NCBI GenBank assembly: GCA_958295665.1
Contig: OY282560.1
Span: forward strand, 41,975,044-42,039,043
Direction: 5' to 3'
Length of the DNA stretch: 64,000 nt
DNA from: Tipula vernalis
Taxonomy: Eukaryota > Arthropoda > Insecta > Diptera > Tipulidae
Made by a program: the position numbers and the translations under genes. Of this stretch, positions 12,330 through 23,515 are shown piece by piece; position 1 is the first letter of the stretch; every line of letters starts with the position of its first letter. The notes below the pieces were generated by a model. It had not been told where the DNA came from. It searched no databases and worked only from the letters and a program-made list of their open reading frames with translations.

Positions 12330-15300
12330 TTAAAATGATTGTAGGAAAAATAAAGTGTGAAACACGTCCGCAAAGTTGTTTGTCACGCTCGAAAGGTTGC
12401 TGGCCTCCGTCCCGTCGGCCAGCAATTTCCTTTCTCGCGTGACAAACTGGCACTTTGCGCTCTTGATACACAAATAACTATTCTTGCCTCCATTGTATTG
12501 TTCCACATTTGTGTGAAAGATTGATAAATTAGACAATGGTATAGGATAATTAAAAAAGTTATTTAAATTTATTATAAAACGGCCTTTTATAACATCATTT
12601 TCAATTTTTAGAATTTTTAAAATTTTTCCTTGTATTAAACAGTAATTATTTGGGTAAGACAATGAAAGTGAAAATATTGGATTGCATAATAATTGAATTT
12701 TGGTTTTTAATAATGTTCTATTTCTTTTACTCGATTGAATGGGAAAGGATCCTTTCTTCACCATTTTCTTAATGTTCTGTATCTCATTTTCAAATTTGAA
12801 TGCACTATAAGAATCCAGATGTCCAAAAACTTTTACATCGGCACACAAGTGAAGTAAACTGTGAACGTTGTACGACACATTTTCTTCACCATACTCGTAT
12901 ATATCAGAAAATTGTGTAACAAATTCTTTTAATAAATGGGCAGCACAATCATTATTCGTCAAACAGTCCTCCGGGTTGCACAATATTCGGATAGCACATA
13001 CTAATAACAAGAAATGATTATAATATTTTTCATCAATAATATTTTTGAAGGCAACCAATCCCGTGTAACATAGAAACATTCTAAGTTCGGTTGCTTTCCA
13101 ATACTCGATATCGTCCAACGTTCGTTGTTTTCTTGCAAATTCCGATGGCATACATTTCTTCAGTATTTTAAGGCGTTCATTAATTGCGATGATAGCATTC
13201 TTCTTTAATGAAAATTGTTTCTTACGTTGCTTAATCAAAATATTAAGCATTTGCCGCAATACATCTAACAATACACAATGCATATAGTCGATTGGAAATC
13301 TGCTGACGCAATCGAAGTTTGCCTTTTCAAGAATTCCGTCGAGACGGACATGATGATCTAAATGTGTTTTGTTGCGAAAGCTATTATCAGTATGGAGAGG
13401 ATTATCCATCGATGGGAAACAGACCTTATGTTGTAAATAAATGCCTTGTATAGTACATTTAGTGCAGCTATTATATCCTGAATGAGATTTGACGCCTAAT
13501 TAAATTGAAAAACAAGTATTTAATTAAATTTTATGGAATTACATTTGGAGTTTCTTAATAAATAAATCGATCAATTTTTCTTCTATTAATAAAGCTAAAT
13601 ATGAAATATTTATTTGAAAATACGTACTCATATTGCAAATAACTTACCCAATATAAATGATCGTACTGGGGAATCGCAAATAATCGATCTTATTTCTACC
13701 ATAATTTTTCTGTTTTCAAACGAGATACCCTGTCCATTCAAGTCGTTTAGTTCATCAATAAAGCATTGTAGGAAACTATTGATACAAAATGGCTTTTTAA
13801 GTCCATGAAATATTCCAATTAAGAATACTTCTTTTAAGGGAACTATGTTCCCCAAGATTGGCCACAATTGATGTGTTGAACTTTTGGCCAATGGCACACC
13901 ATCAATACCGATGTCAATACGTACTAGGTTACTTTCGTATCTATTCAGCCCTATTGCGATTGTCGTGTCGATGTCGTTATGTAGCCTTCGCGAAAAATTC
14001 GTATTGCGAATGTCGACTTCGATTGACATTCGTCGATCGACTCCATCTTTTTTTGTCGATGACATTTTAGCTCACGACGCGACGCCGTATTGACTACATA
14101 GTGATAGAATAAAAATTAAATAAAAGTTAAAAAAAATTGTTGTTGAATTTTAATTTTTTTAAATAAATCATGAAAGTCATGAAAATAACAAATAACGCTC
14201 AGTTTGAGCTTCTTGTAAGTCTGATGCAGAAAAATGTAGGCATTGCACGGGGAATAACCAAATCTGGATCGGACGTAAAATCGGATATTAAAAATAGGTG
14301 GGATCTTTTCACAACAGAACTCAACAGCTCAGGGCCCCCAACGCGAGAATCACACGGCTGGATGAAGGCTAGTGTTATTTTTTTTAGATTAATTTAACTG
14401 TATTGGCTGGCGGTTTTCTAACCTCAAATTTTTTTAAGTTTGGATAGATCTCAAATTCAAAGTTAAAAAGAAGCTGACTGCAAACAAAACTGAAATTAAT
14501 ACAATAGGTGGAGGCCCAAATAAAATAATAGTTCTTGCGCCTTTAGAGGATCTCGTAGCAGACATTCTTAATATTAATTTGGCCGTAGATCCCCCTGGAC
14601 AGGAATTTGGAAAACCAGTAGTTAGCACAGAAGTTTCGTCAGTTTCTACAGACCCAGTGTATGTCGAACTTGATTATAATAATGGAGCCTGATGGTACTC
14701 AATTTGTGTTAACACCAATTACAAATAAAATTCATAACAAAAAAACGAATTTTGATAAATTGGATAATTCTTCGAAAAGATTCACTTTGCTAGACCAACA
14801 AACCAAAATTGAAGAAAAATTATACAATACTGTAAATTACAGTTTATCAGATGTCGGCAATCATTTGGGAGAGATTCTTAAATACACAAAAAAGACATAT
14901 GAATTAAAGTAGTATGGCAATACTTTTGTATAGCTTCGATTTGCTTACGCAATACAAAATTAAAAACGACACGAGACGACAAAGACGAGACGATTGTTGA
15001 TCGACTCGACAATCGCAATAGGGCTGATTGTTTCTAAGAAAATTTTCAATATATTTTTTCAATCCAATATGTGAATATAATCCTTCACCCATGGGAACAA
15101 TACGTTTGTTCGATTCGTTTGGTGTTTTTTTAAACGTTCGTATATTTTTGGGCAAGTTTAGATGATATTTGCGTAAAACTTTTAGAAAACCATGCCCAGC
15201 TGCCTCTGTAATTTTGAACTCAACAAACCATTCGGCTATATCATTCGATATGTTCAAAGTTTGAAAATCGTCTAACTGGTCCGATAAAGCCGTAGTATTT

Positions 15301-15482
15301 GATGCATAATCAGCTTCACTAGAATCGTCATATTCGTTTTCACATCGATTATTTTCAAAATCAAGTTCAGCGATATCAGCATCCTGCTGCACTATCGGAT
15401 CCCTATTATGTTCGGTATCACTTATATAATCACAAATATCCGCGATTTCCCGTCGTATGTGATAATATGCCTTACTGTCCAT
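12330..15482 (-). CDS. CACTA-like (TNP2-type) transposase, two exons, split by a Harbinger insert
   Basis: Read on the minus strand. The N-terminal part (15482-15027, 152 codons) contains TLNISNDIAEW and EGLYSHIGL blocks and stops exactly where the 1081-bp Harbinger element begins. It resumes at 13942 with NRYESNLVRIDIGIDGVP, then WPILGN and ICDSPVRSFILG. An intron (13496-13647) follows, and the last exon runs from 13495 to 12330 with GVKSHSGYNSCTKC, a DYMHCVLLDVLR block, RMFLCYTG, YNHFLLLVCAIRIL and YNVHSLLHLC. These blocks characterise the insect and cnidarian TNP2/CACTA transposases that cut and paste their own DNA. Lengths add up: 152 codons, then 295 + 1166 nt = 487 codons including the stop, so without insert and intron the gene is an open frame of about 638 aa. 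As it stands the gene is interrupted. The C-terminal codons overlap a long hairpin. Confidence 0.85.
12369..12459. repeat. Long imperfect hairpin overlapping the transposase 3' end
   Basis: GTTTGTCACGC (from 12378) pairs with GCGTGACAAAC (to 12447). Further in, TTGCTGGCC pairs with GGCCAGCAA around an 11-base loop, with GAAAGG/CCTTTC between them and GCAAAGT/ACTTTGC outside. It is GC-rich in an AT-rich setting and lies within the last codons of the transposase. TTTGTCAC again forms the outer arm. Confidence 0.8.
13496..13647 (-). other. Intron of the CACTA-like transposase
   Basis: On the minus strand the donor reads TTGG|GTAAGT and the acceptor TTTAATTAG|GCGTC, preceded by a T-rich tract. 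Splicing joins SFILG directly to VKSHSGYNSCTKC with no codon gained or lost, matching the uninterrupted conserved block of this family. Length 152 bp. Confidence 0.8.
13946..15026 (+). mobile_element. PIF/Harbinger-type element carrying only a Myb/SANT gene
   Basis: Both ends carry CAGCCCTATTGCGATTGTCG as an inverted repeat (exact over 20 bases, similar for several more) and both are flanked by the 3-bp duplication ATT on the plus strand (13943-13945 and 15027-15029). Three-base duplications fit PIF/Harbinger. The 1081-bp interior holds one spliced gene for a Myb/SANT-like DNA-binding protein and no DDE transposase, so the element would depend on a transposase supplied from elsewhere. It lies inside the CACTA-like transposase, on the opposite strand, and leaves that frame intact on either side. 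Confidence 0.85.
14170..14912 (+). pseudogene. Myb/SANT-like DNA-binding protein of Harbinger type
   Basis: Exon 1 (14170-14368) encodes FELLVSLMQKN, IARG, RWDLFTTELNSSGPP and HGWMK, the hallmark of the zeste-like Myb/SANT domain found as the second gene of animal Harbinger elements. Exon 2 starts at 14439 (WIDLKFKVKKK), continues with the conserved INTIGGGPNK block, and reaches a stop at about 14691. The C-terminal part then continues in another frame from about 14661 (LLDQQTKIEEKLYN, a likely coiled coil) to 14912. The expected exon-1 donor reads G|CTAGTG instead of GT; a GT three bases further on could be used with one extra codon. The product would bind element ends and help carry the transposase to the nucleus. 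The frame change near 14660-14695 suggests it is decaying. Confidence 0.72.
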
Positions 15483-15667
15483 TTTTTTGAAATGTTCTTA
15501 TACATAAAATAAATTAACACTATACTTACTTAACACTTACAAACTGTATTATACTATAAAAACTATTATAATTCAAAATATTATTAATACTATAACACAC
15601 TACCTATTAATTCTTATACTAACTATTATTTACACTTGTTTTAATATTTTTATAACTTTGTTCTAAC

Positions 15668-15726
15668 TGACGTGCTTGATTTGGAATAGGTGAACTTTGT
15701 TCACCTATTCCAAATCAAGCACGTCA
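15668..15726. repeat. Perfect hairpin, 28-bp arms, 3-nt loop
   Basis: The left arm begins TGACGTGCTTGATTTGGAAT and ends AGGTGAAC. After the loop TTT the exact reverse complement follows. It lies about 190 bp upstream of the transposase start, mirroring the 12104 hairpin about 190 bp past its other end. A transcript through it would form a strong stem. Confidence 0.9.
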
Positions 15727-15906
15727 ATTTAATGAAAAAAAGAAAAAAAAAAAATGGCTACCCATCAAAAAAACCAAAAATAAATCAATATATGCTCGTT
15801 TACTACACTAAATTTGTATGTAGTGGTGTCATATGAAAATATAATTCGCTTGCGATTCGCTTTTGAGTCAATATGCGAAGCCTCACAAATTTCTTTAGAG
15901 GGTATG

Positions 15907-18900
15907 ATCAGACTACAAAATTGAATCTAAATATTTCTGCTTCACATAATTAAAAATTGTACTAATAACGTTTTTTAGCAAACTTATCAATTTCTTTTTA
16001 TCGTGTTTATCCATTTTAGTACTATCACCAATTTATTTTTTTTTAGTTTGTTACAGATGAAAGGTTACAGAAGTATGTATAAACAAAATATCGTTCTCTG
16101 CATTCCTTTATGAATATTATATTCGAATAACGGTAAATAAATTTACAGGAAAAATCTTGTCCGTTTTGTGTGAACGAAAAAATACTTGATGATGTTTGGT
16201 ATTGTGAAAATGATACATATAGCACTCAAACAGGTTAATAACGTGGGGCAGCATTACTAAACATTTTTCGTGAAGTGAGAAAGATGAAATTCGAAGAAAC
16301 TCAAAATAACTTTTTGCGTTTGCTCACTCACTAATCACTAACATTATGATCAATGAAGGAAACGCAATTCAAGATTTCATTGGCACCAATTTTAGTATTC
16401 ATCAACAATTTTATAATCTTCCGGAAATTTTGAAGAAGGGGAAATTTTATTTACCAACAAATAATTATTTCAACGAGTCAACGTGTCATTGAACCGGTTT
16501 TGGCAACCAAACAGATTTTTACGATTTGGTAATGCGAAAGGCAGACGTTAAACATTTTTTTGAAAAAAATGACAAAGCAGCTGCCACAAATATTACAAAC
16601 ATACGTATACATAGTCGCACATATGATGGGCTTATGATTCAAGGGGCTTTTATCCATCTATAGGGCATTCCCCTGTAAAGTATTTTGAATAATAGGTCGC
16701 TGTTCTTGCAATATCAATTGAATGTGAATGATTTAAAATTGGCATAACTCCAATATCAAACATAAATCAATTTTATTTTTGTATTATTCGTGGCGATTTT
16801 TTCATTTTATTCAAACTCTGCAGTCAGATCGAAATTTCATTTGAAGCTATCTTTAAGAATATTTTGTTTCAAATTCCATTCAAACAGACCATATGTGAAC
16901 TTTTACAATTTAAAATTTTTAGTTGTTTATTTCTTTACATATTTCATTTTTTGCTATTGCTTATAATTCAGCTGCATAGAAAAATACCTAACAAAGAAAT
17001 TTTTCGTGGAAATTTATTTTCTTATTTCATTGTTGTTGCTTTGTAAGGATCTTGTATTCTATCTAACCCCAAACAAAATATTTTTTTTGTCTGGTATCTT
17101 TTATACCACCAAACTTTCAATGCTATTTTGAATAAAATGTGTATGGTGCGCAGATTTGTTTTTTTTTGTGCATAAATTTAGGAAAGGAGCTGCTATTAAA
17201 TTGATGTTTGATTTTATCATATTTCGTGGAAAAATTATTCGCTATCCTATAACAATGGGCTAATGTGTGTACATATTTCGCTACATATTGTATATGGATA
17301 CAAAATTAAATCCGTCAATCAAATTTTTGGCACGGAATATATAAAATGTTTCTTTTAGCATTGCGGTGGTTCTTTAACGCCACCAGAATCGTAAAAAAAC
17401 GAAAAATGAATTACAAAATCCATTTAATTTTGATATTATTATTACGAATCTAATTCTACTCACGCAGATAACTAATATTTTTTATTCACTTCTCGAAATT
17501 ATACCACAAAGAAACAAGTTCATTGGTTCTGAATAAACTTTTTTTTTTCCAGAACAATGCTAGTTATGGATTCTTGGCGAATGGAACGAATGAATTCATT
17601 CACATGATTTTCCTAGTCCGTTATTCGCTTTAAGACGACAACCGTGTATGAATTGATTTAAAAAATCAATAAAACATTTTAAGTTAAACTCTAAGTTTTA
17701 AAGTGGAAAAGTATTTTTCAGTCATCATCGAATTTTTTTTTCGCCTTCGTCGCAACATCCTTTCTAATTGGTGGAAAAAACGTGACTGAATTTTGAATTT
17801 TTTGTACATTACATAATACGGGTGGTGTATAGGAAACGAAAATCGTGTCATGCTTTGTCATTAGAGTATAAGTTAGGTAAGCCTGTTTAATGATTTCGCT
17901 TTATGGATTGCGTTTGGAGGAAATGGGAAGATATGACAAAAATCGAAAATATTATGTGCGAGTTTTTTTTTTTTTTTTTTGGTGAAGGGCAAATCGAGGT
18001 CATATAGAACGGAATGTCGTATTAATCACGTTTAGGAGTAAACAGAATTTTTACGGCTCTGAAGTATACATTTTCGGTGTTTACATAATTTTTACAAACT
18101 TAAGAATTTCAAGATATTTAAGATATTCTAAATCTATCTGAATAATTAAATAGTTTAGCTCAATCAAGCTGATCGCCACTCCCACACCAGTTTAATCGAG
18201 TAATTCTCGATCAGATAAAACGAAGGCAAGTCTTTAAATATAAACCTGTTCAAAAGGTACCCTTGCAACCGTGGTTTCCTTATTATTTTGCATATGAGCA
18301 TAAACTCCTCCTTGGTTGATCGCGATGACGAAGGCGTTAATCTACCACAATCCGTAGACGGCGGAAGCCTCCGCTATAAGAATGGCCCTTTATTTAGCGG
18401 TGCTAAGCCTATTTTGATTGTATCCACCTGAACGAAAACTAGTTCGTAATCGAGTTTCTTTGGAAACAATAGTGAAGTTCGATCGGTAGGCGTGGGTTGG
18501 TGTATTAGTTTAGACGTTTAAATGTTTATGGTGCTCAGTACATCGTTTTTACTTGATACCAAGATTTTTGCGATGGAATCCATTTCTTTTGTGACATCAA
18601 ACATTGGGCTCTGAAACTTTTGTAACGCGTTTCTATTTGCAGCATTGCAGATTAAGATAGAAGTTGTGAATGTGTGAGAGAGAATACCACACCTAACGGA
18701 TCTGATTTCGTTTGGTACCAAATTTAATGGTGGAACTGCATCGGAAGAACTCTGCCTACGTAACCCGAGCTGCAACTAAAAGCTCAAATTCCATGTGCGC
18801 GATTTTATACTCGAATTACCTGAAATCTGAACGACTACATCGAGAAAAATATAAAAGGCATTCTGGAATGCCGTAAGCGACTTCGGCAGCTAATTCGGTT

Positions 18901-19455
18901 TATTAGTTCATCTGACTGATATATCATCGCAATGCAAACCTAACTCTAAATGTAATATTATACCCTCTCCCTCCCCTATATTTCTCGCCATCGTTGGTAC
19001 AGCCAAGTGGCAAGAAACATTTGTCTCGATTATGTGTTGTGTCTGTGAATAAAGTGTTCAAACGGCATGTGGATGAGTAAAATTGGTGGTTATTGTAGGC
19101 ATTTGTGCCATTAAGAAAATTTTGGTTTGGAAATAGTGTACCTAATAGTAAGGCTATGATTGTGAAACATCCCGTCGATCGTCGCAAGCATTTTTGGATG
19201 ACTTAATTTTTTGAGTTTGATGTCTTTGAGGTAGGGTTTTGTTCTCTATATTTGTGGTGGCACCAGCATCACCATTAAGCAGTGCGTTTGTCGTGATTTG
19301 CTGCGACACCTCGACCTGTTGTTATTACTTCTCAGCTATTCGATCGATTTTTCATCGAGAATGATTGAGTTTAGCTATTATTTGGATGGTAGTTTTCTTT
19401 AATAATTTTTTTATTGATTGGTTTTTTCAAAAAAATGAGGAAAGAAATTAGCTCT
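15907..19455. other. Long non-coding interval, no gene recognised
   Basis: Mostly AT-rich, with poly-T runs near 17060, 17550 and 17970. Around 16148-16620 a discontinuous plus-strand reading contains CPFCVNEKILDDVWYC and later QDFIGTNFSIHQQFYNLPEILKKGKFYLP in broken frames, perhaps an old transposon or exon remnant. Between 18200 and 18900 base composition is more balanced, but no gene could be made out. Nothing else is recognisable. Confidence 0.3.
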
Positions 19456-19460
19456 GTAAT

Positions 19461-19622
19461 TGTTGAAAACAGATTTTTGGTAATTGACAATAAAACACGT
19501 CTCTTACTTATTATGAGTAAAACGGAAGTAACATATATATATTTCATTTGACAGAATGTTGCCTACAAACCGGCTTATAAGCTGTCCCAATTAACAACAT
19601 AAATTCACCCTATATACCAACA
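19461..19622 (-). repeat. Copia 3' LTR
   Basis: 162 bp, the downstream LTR of the minus-strand element. It contains CGGCTTATAAGCTG where the other copy has CGGCTTATCAGCTG, and lacks the TAG insertion in the (TA)n tract of the 5' LTR. Confidence 0.95.
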
Positions 19623-22600
19623 CTCCCACTTGAATTTATACTAATTCCCATTTCTTCTCGATGTTGTTGATGTTTCAATTTTGGAAGTCCTTTTGTTAAC
19701 GCATCAGCAATCATCTGATCTGTCCCAATTTGATTTATTGTAATAACAGATGCTGCTACTTTCTCCTTTATAAAGTGGTGCCTGACATCTATGTGGTTTG
19801 TACGAGGATGGTAGGAATCTGTCTTCGAGAGATTTATCGCACTTTGACTGTCGCAGAAGATCGGAATCGCAGTCGGTCTGCTGAGTCCCACGTCTAATTT
19901 TCGAAGCCATAGTGCATCTTGACAGGCTGCCGAGAGAGCCATATATTCGGCTTCAGTTGAGGAAAGAGCAACGGTTTGTTGCTTACGTGATGACCATGTT
20001 ATTGCTCCACCGCCTTTGAGAAAAATATAACCATATCTTTCATCAAGATCACTCGCCCAGTCGGCATCACTAAATCCCGTAGTGTTTTCTTGTTCTGATT
20101 TCCGATAATTTAGCTTCTCACCTTTTGTGCCCTTCAAATAACGGAAAATTTGTTTCACTGCAACCCAATGTTGTTTGCCGGGATTATTTGAAAAACGACT
20201 CACCAAATTCACTGCGTAGGCAATATCAGGTCGCGTACCCTGGGCTGCATACAAAAGGCTGCCTACCGCTTCTTGAAATGGAATTTTCTTCATGTCCTCA
20301 ATTTTGGCTTTGCTGGTTGGTGACATATTTTTGTCTAACTTGACGTTTATGTCGATTGTAGTCGCAACAGGATTAGATTGCGACATGTTGAATTTTTCCA
20401 AAATCCTGGTAATGTATTCTTGTTGATCCAGCGATAAAATTCCCTTTTCTCGATCCCTTGTAATTCGGAATCCTAATATGCTTTGCACCTCTCCAATATC
20501 TTTCATTTGAAAACGTTTGGCTAGTTCGACTTTCAGACTCTTGATTTGTGCTTTGTTGGTACTTAAAATCAAAAAAATCATCGACGTAGACCGCAACAAA
20601 CAACTTATGATGTTCGTCGATTTTATGATAGATACACCTATCAGCTTTAGATCGTGTCATGCCGATCTCTACCAACACCTTGTTCAACTTTTGGTTCCAG
20701 GCACGGTTGGCTTGTTTTAATCCATAAAGTGCCATCCGCGAAGTTTTCTGGTTGTAACATATACACCGTTTCCCTCAATTCACCTTGAAGGAACGCAGAC
20801 ACTGCATCCATCTGCTCAACATACATATCGTATTGAACAGCCAATGCAAATAGATAGCGAATTGAGCTATACTTCACCACCGGTGCATACGTCTCCTCAT
20901 AATCCAATCCTTCACGTTGGGCACAACCCTTTACCACGAGCCGTGCTTTGTATTGAACTGAACCATCTATTTTTAATTTGGTTTTAAACATCCATTTTGA
21001 GTTGAGCGCTTTGCCTTAATTGCTTCATATTCATCTTTCATGGCTTGTCGCCACGAATTACTATCACTGCAACTCAATGCTTCTTCAACACTAAGCGGAT
21101 CATTCGTCGATAACTCAATTGATGAATAAACAAAATCTTCTTTCCTGTTTGACTTTGGTGCCCTTCCTGAACGCCTACTTTCACAGTTCTGAATTACTGC
21201 AATGTCTGGACAATAATCGCTATCAGAATCATTTGCTTGTGCGTCAACAATCGTTTCATCAATAGAACATTCATCTTCATCGTTTGGGCTGTCATTATCT
21301 CCCACTTCATTCGGCAATGGTAAAGAAATACGTTCCGAATGAATTTCTGATGAATCAGATACGACCGGAGTGGTATCCCTAACCAACGATTGTTCATAAT
21401 TTAACATTTGGAAAAATTGGACGTCTCCATTGTTGTTTAAATATTTACATGACTCGTCAAAAAATACAGTCATGGGCTGAGAAAACCACATCATTCAATG
21501 GATTGTACACACGATCGTACTTTTTCCGCTTTTGTTTTGGCACATGTACTATAGCCTTTGATCTAAAAACCCTCAAGTTCAACAAATTCGGTTGTCTCCC
21601 GGTCCACACCGTTCTGGTATCCGTCCTGATAACGCCTTTGTTGGTGAACGGTTGATTAAATATACAGCAGTATTCACTGCTTCGGCCCAAAACCGTTTCG
21701 GTAAACCAGAATCTAACAGAAGACACCTCGTTTTTTCGATAATCGTCCGATTCATGCGTTCACACAATCCGTTCTCCTGTGGATTATATGGAATTGTCGT
21801 TTGGTGTTGTATCCCTGAACTCTGAAGAAAACTCTGGAGTTCTTTGTTACAAAACTCTCCACCGTTGTCTGTCCGCAGAACCTTTAGTTTTTCTCCACAT
21901 TGATTTTCGACAAATGCTTTAAACCTTTTGAAAACACACACTACTTCATCTTTGGATTTTCAGAAGTAAACGAACGTCTTGTGCGGGTAATCATCAACCA
22001 AGGAGAAAAAATAACGTGATCCACTAATTGATTTTTCTTCCATGGGTCCGCACAAATCTGCATGAATCAATTCCAATTTATGGCTCGATGATGATGTTGA
22101 TTTGCCGTACTGTGATTTTGACTGCTTTCCTTTACAACAAACAACACAAACGTCATTTTTGTCACTTGGTTCGACAAAGCCTATGCCCGCCGATTTTTGT
22201 AATTCTTTCATGTATTGCACGTTCATATTTCCAAGACGACGATGCCACAATTCAAAATTGTCCTTGACCACTGATCCGAATGAACAACACACACTCTTGT
22301 CCAAATCATGTTTGTACATATCCTTTTCAAGAGTTACTGTTGCAATTAGCTGATTGCATTTATCAAAAATTTTACACTGGCGGTCATCGAAAACTATCAC
22401 TTTACCATTTTTTGCCATCGGACCAACAGAAAGTAAGTTTGTCGATAATTCGGGCACATACATTACGTCAGCTGTGACAGTTACCTTTTTATTGTCAATT
22501 ATAATGTCCAGATTATACGTTCCCTTACAGTTGATTGGCACCTTTTCATTGTTAGCCATTATAACTTCTTTAGGTATCGACAATTTGGAACAATTTGTAA

Positions 22601-22660
22601 TAATTTACATATTATTTGTCATATGCGATGATGCGCCGGAATCAATATACTATTCATCAT
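19610..22660 (-). pseudogene. Copia pol remnant (protease, integrase, RT, RNase H)
   Basis: Minus-strand order is standard for Copia. The protease YIDSGASSHMT (about 22640-22600) has stops just before and after it. GAG-pre-integrase has LWHRRLGNMN and a CVVCCKGK zinc block. Integrase has HADLCGP, RTDNGGEF and NPQENGLCER, carrying the D,D,E residues. The linker has WTGRQPNLLNLRVF. RT has YKARLVVKGCAQREG, DAVSAFLQGEL, MALYGLKQ and the catalytic YVDDFF. RNase H has SDADWASD, STEAEYMAL, CDSQSAINLS and HIDVRHHFIKE. Frames change at about 21950, 21580, 21480, 20980, 20690 and 20600, so no polyprotein can be made. All catalytic residues are still legible. The element would have packaged and reverse-transcribed its RNA in cytoplasmic particles. 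Confidence 0.93.
19623..19633 (-). promoter_or_regulatory. Copia polypurine tract
   Basis: Directly upstream of the 3' LTR in element orientation the sequence reads CAAGTGGGAG, a short purine run at the position where plus-strand DNA synthesis is primed. Confidence 0.6.
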
Positions 22661-23393
22661 GAATTTTTGTTTCATTTACCGTAAAAATTGATAATAAAGC
22701 CTGTTTATTTTCCGTCCCCTTTTTCTTGAGCGAAAACTTGCATTTACATATTTGCGAAATGACCAATTTGGTTACAGTTCTTGGTTTAAATCGCTTTCTA
22801 TTTCCTTTGGAAATAAACGCTGTATTTATCAAACTCTTGGTATCACCGTACTCACTAATGAGTAATTTTGATTTTACGTACTCCCCTGTAACTTTCGTTT
22901 CAGAACTTTCCATGGCCATAATCATTGGTTGAAATTTTTCTGGTAAACACGCAAGTAAAAACGTCCCAATCCATTCCTCATCGACTATAAAACCAATGTC
23001 GTTTAACTTTTGAGACGCACATATGATTGTTGTTACATACCGCTCCATTATTGATGGACAATTTTCAAGTTTGGTGTTGATCATTTTTCGCATTAACGCG
23101 ATTCTATTCGATAGTCCATCATGCTGGAATACTTTCTTTTATTTTTCCCACACTTCTTTTGAAGTTTCTAGACTACGAATATGCATATAATCACTTGAAT
23201 GCACGCACATATTGATGTTCTATTTTGCTTGTATTTCCCGCTTGGCCTTCCTCATTTCATCTTTTGTTTCGTCTTTATTTTCGATTCAACACCACAGGTC
23301 TTCATGCTCAAGATATGCTTTCATGGCAAATTCCCATTTATTATAATTTTCTCATTCGATTAATTTTTCTACTGGAACGCTATTCGATGCCAT
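22650..23393 (-). pseudogene. Copia gag remnant
   Basis: The frame starts MASNSVPVEKLIE with ENYNKWEFAMKAYLE shortly after, a Copia gag signature (target of the capsid N-terminal domain). The early part is broken by four stops (after LIE, LWC, QAK and WEK). At least two, a TGG-type and a CGA-type codon turned to TGA, look like simple transitions. From 23093 it is open to 22650, including ERYVTTII and LLACLPEKFQPMIMAME. The zinc knuckle is readable only in a shifted frame (CNQIGHFANM near 22780), so a frameshift precedes it. Confidence 0.85.
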
Positions 23394-23501
23394 GATTTAT
23401 TTAATTATCGAATTTACTGATACACTTTATACGCTAATTACTTTATTACTCAATTAACAACTATATTTTTTCCCCGATTCCACAATAAAACAGCCAAAAA
23501 T

Positions 23502-23515
23502 CTGGGCCCATAACC
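23502..23515 (-). promoter_or_regulatory. Copia primer-binding site for an internal initiator-Met tRNA fragment
   Basis: Immediately after the 5' LTR, in element orientation, the sequence is GGTTATGGGCCCAG. This matches the primer-binding site known for Drosophila copia, which pairs with the anticodon region of initiator methionine tRNA rather than with its 3' end. It therefore implies priming by a cleaved tRNA half. Confidence 0.8.

Larger units (their letters stand above)
9593..15906 (-). mobile_element. CACTA-like DNA transposon, proposed outer limits
   Basis: The limits are an inference. At 9593 the plus strand reads TACCCTCTCTCTAAA and then, a few bases on, GCGAATCGCAAGC. Near 15906 the minus strand reads TACCCTCTAAAG and later the same GCGAATCGCAAGC. 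That gives a short terminal match and an exact 13-base subterminal inverted match around the transposase gene. No clean target duplication was found, although ATGAT occurs close to both ends. Inside are the transposase (12330-15482), an accessory-like frame (10711-11783), a MITE and a Harbinger insert. The transposase itself is secure; these ends are not. Confidence 0.35.

Noticed and set aside
18518..18775. An 85-codon minus-strand frame
   Set aside because: It starts at a non-ATG codon and has no family resemblance or splice signals.
18924..19187. A minus-strand frame starting with a hydrophobic stretch that looks like a secreted cysteine-containing peptide
   Set aside because: The frame has no ATG before the hydrophobic part; it would have to start at TTG, with a stop a few codons upstream. 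No acceptor site or family resemblance supports it as an exon.
21969..22662. Several plus-strand frames opposite the Copia pol gene
   Set aside because: They are antisense shadows of the integrase and protease coding sequence.
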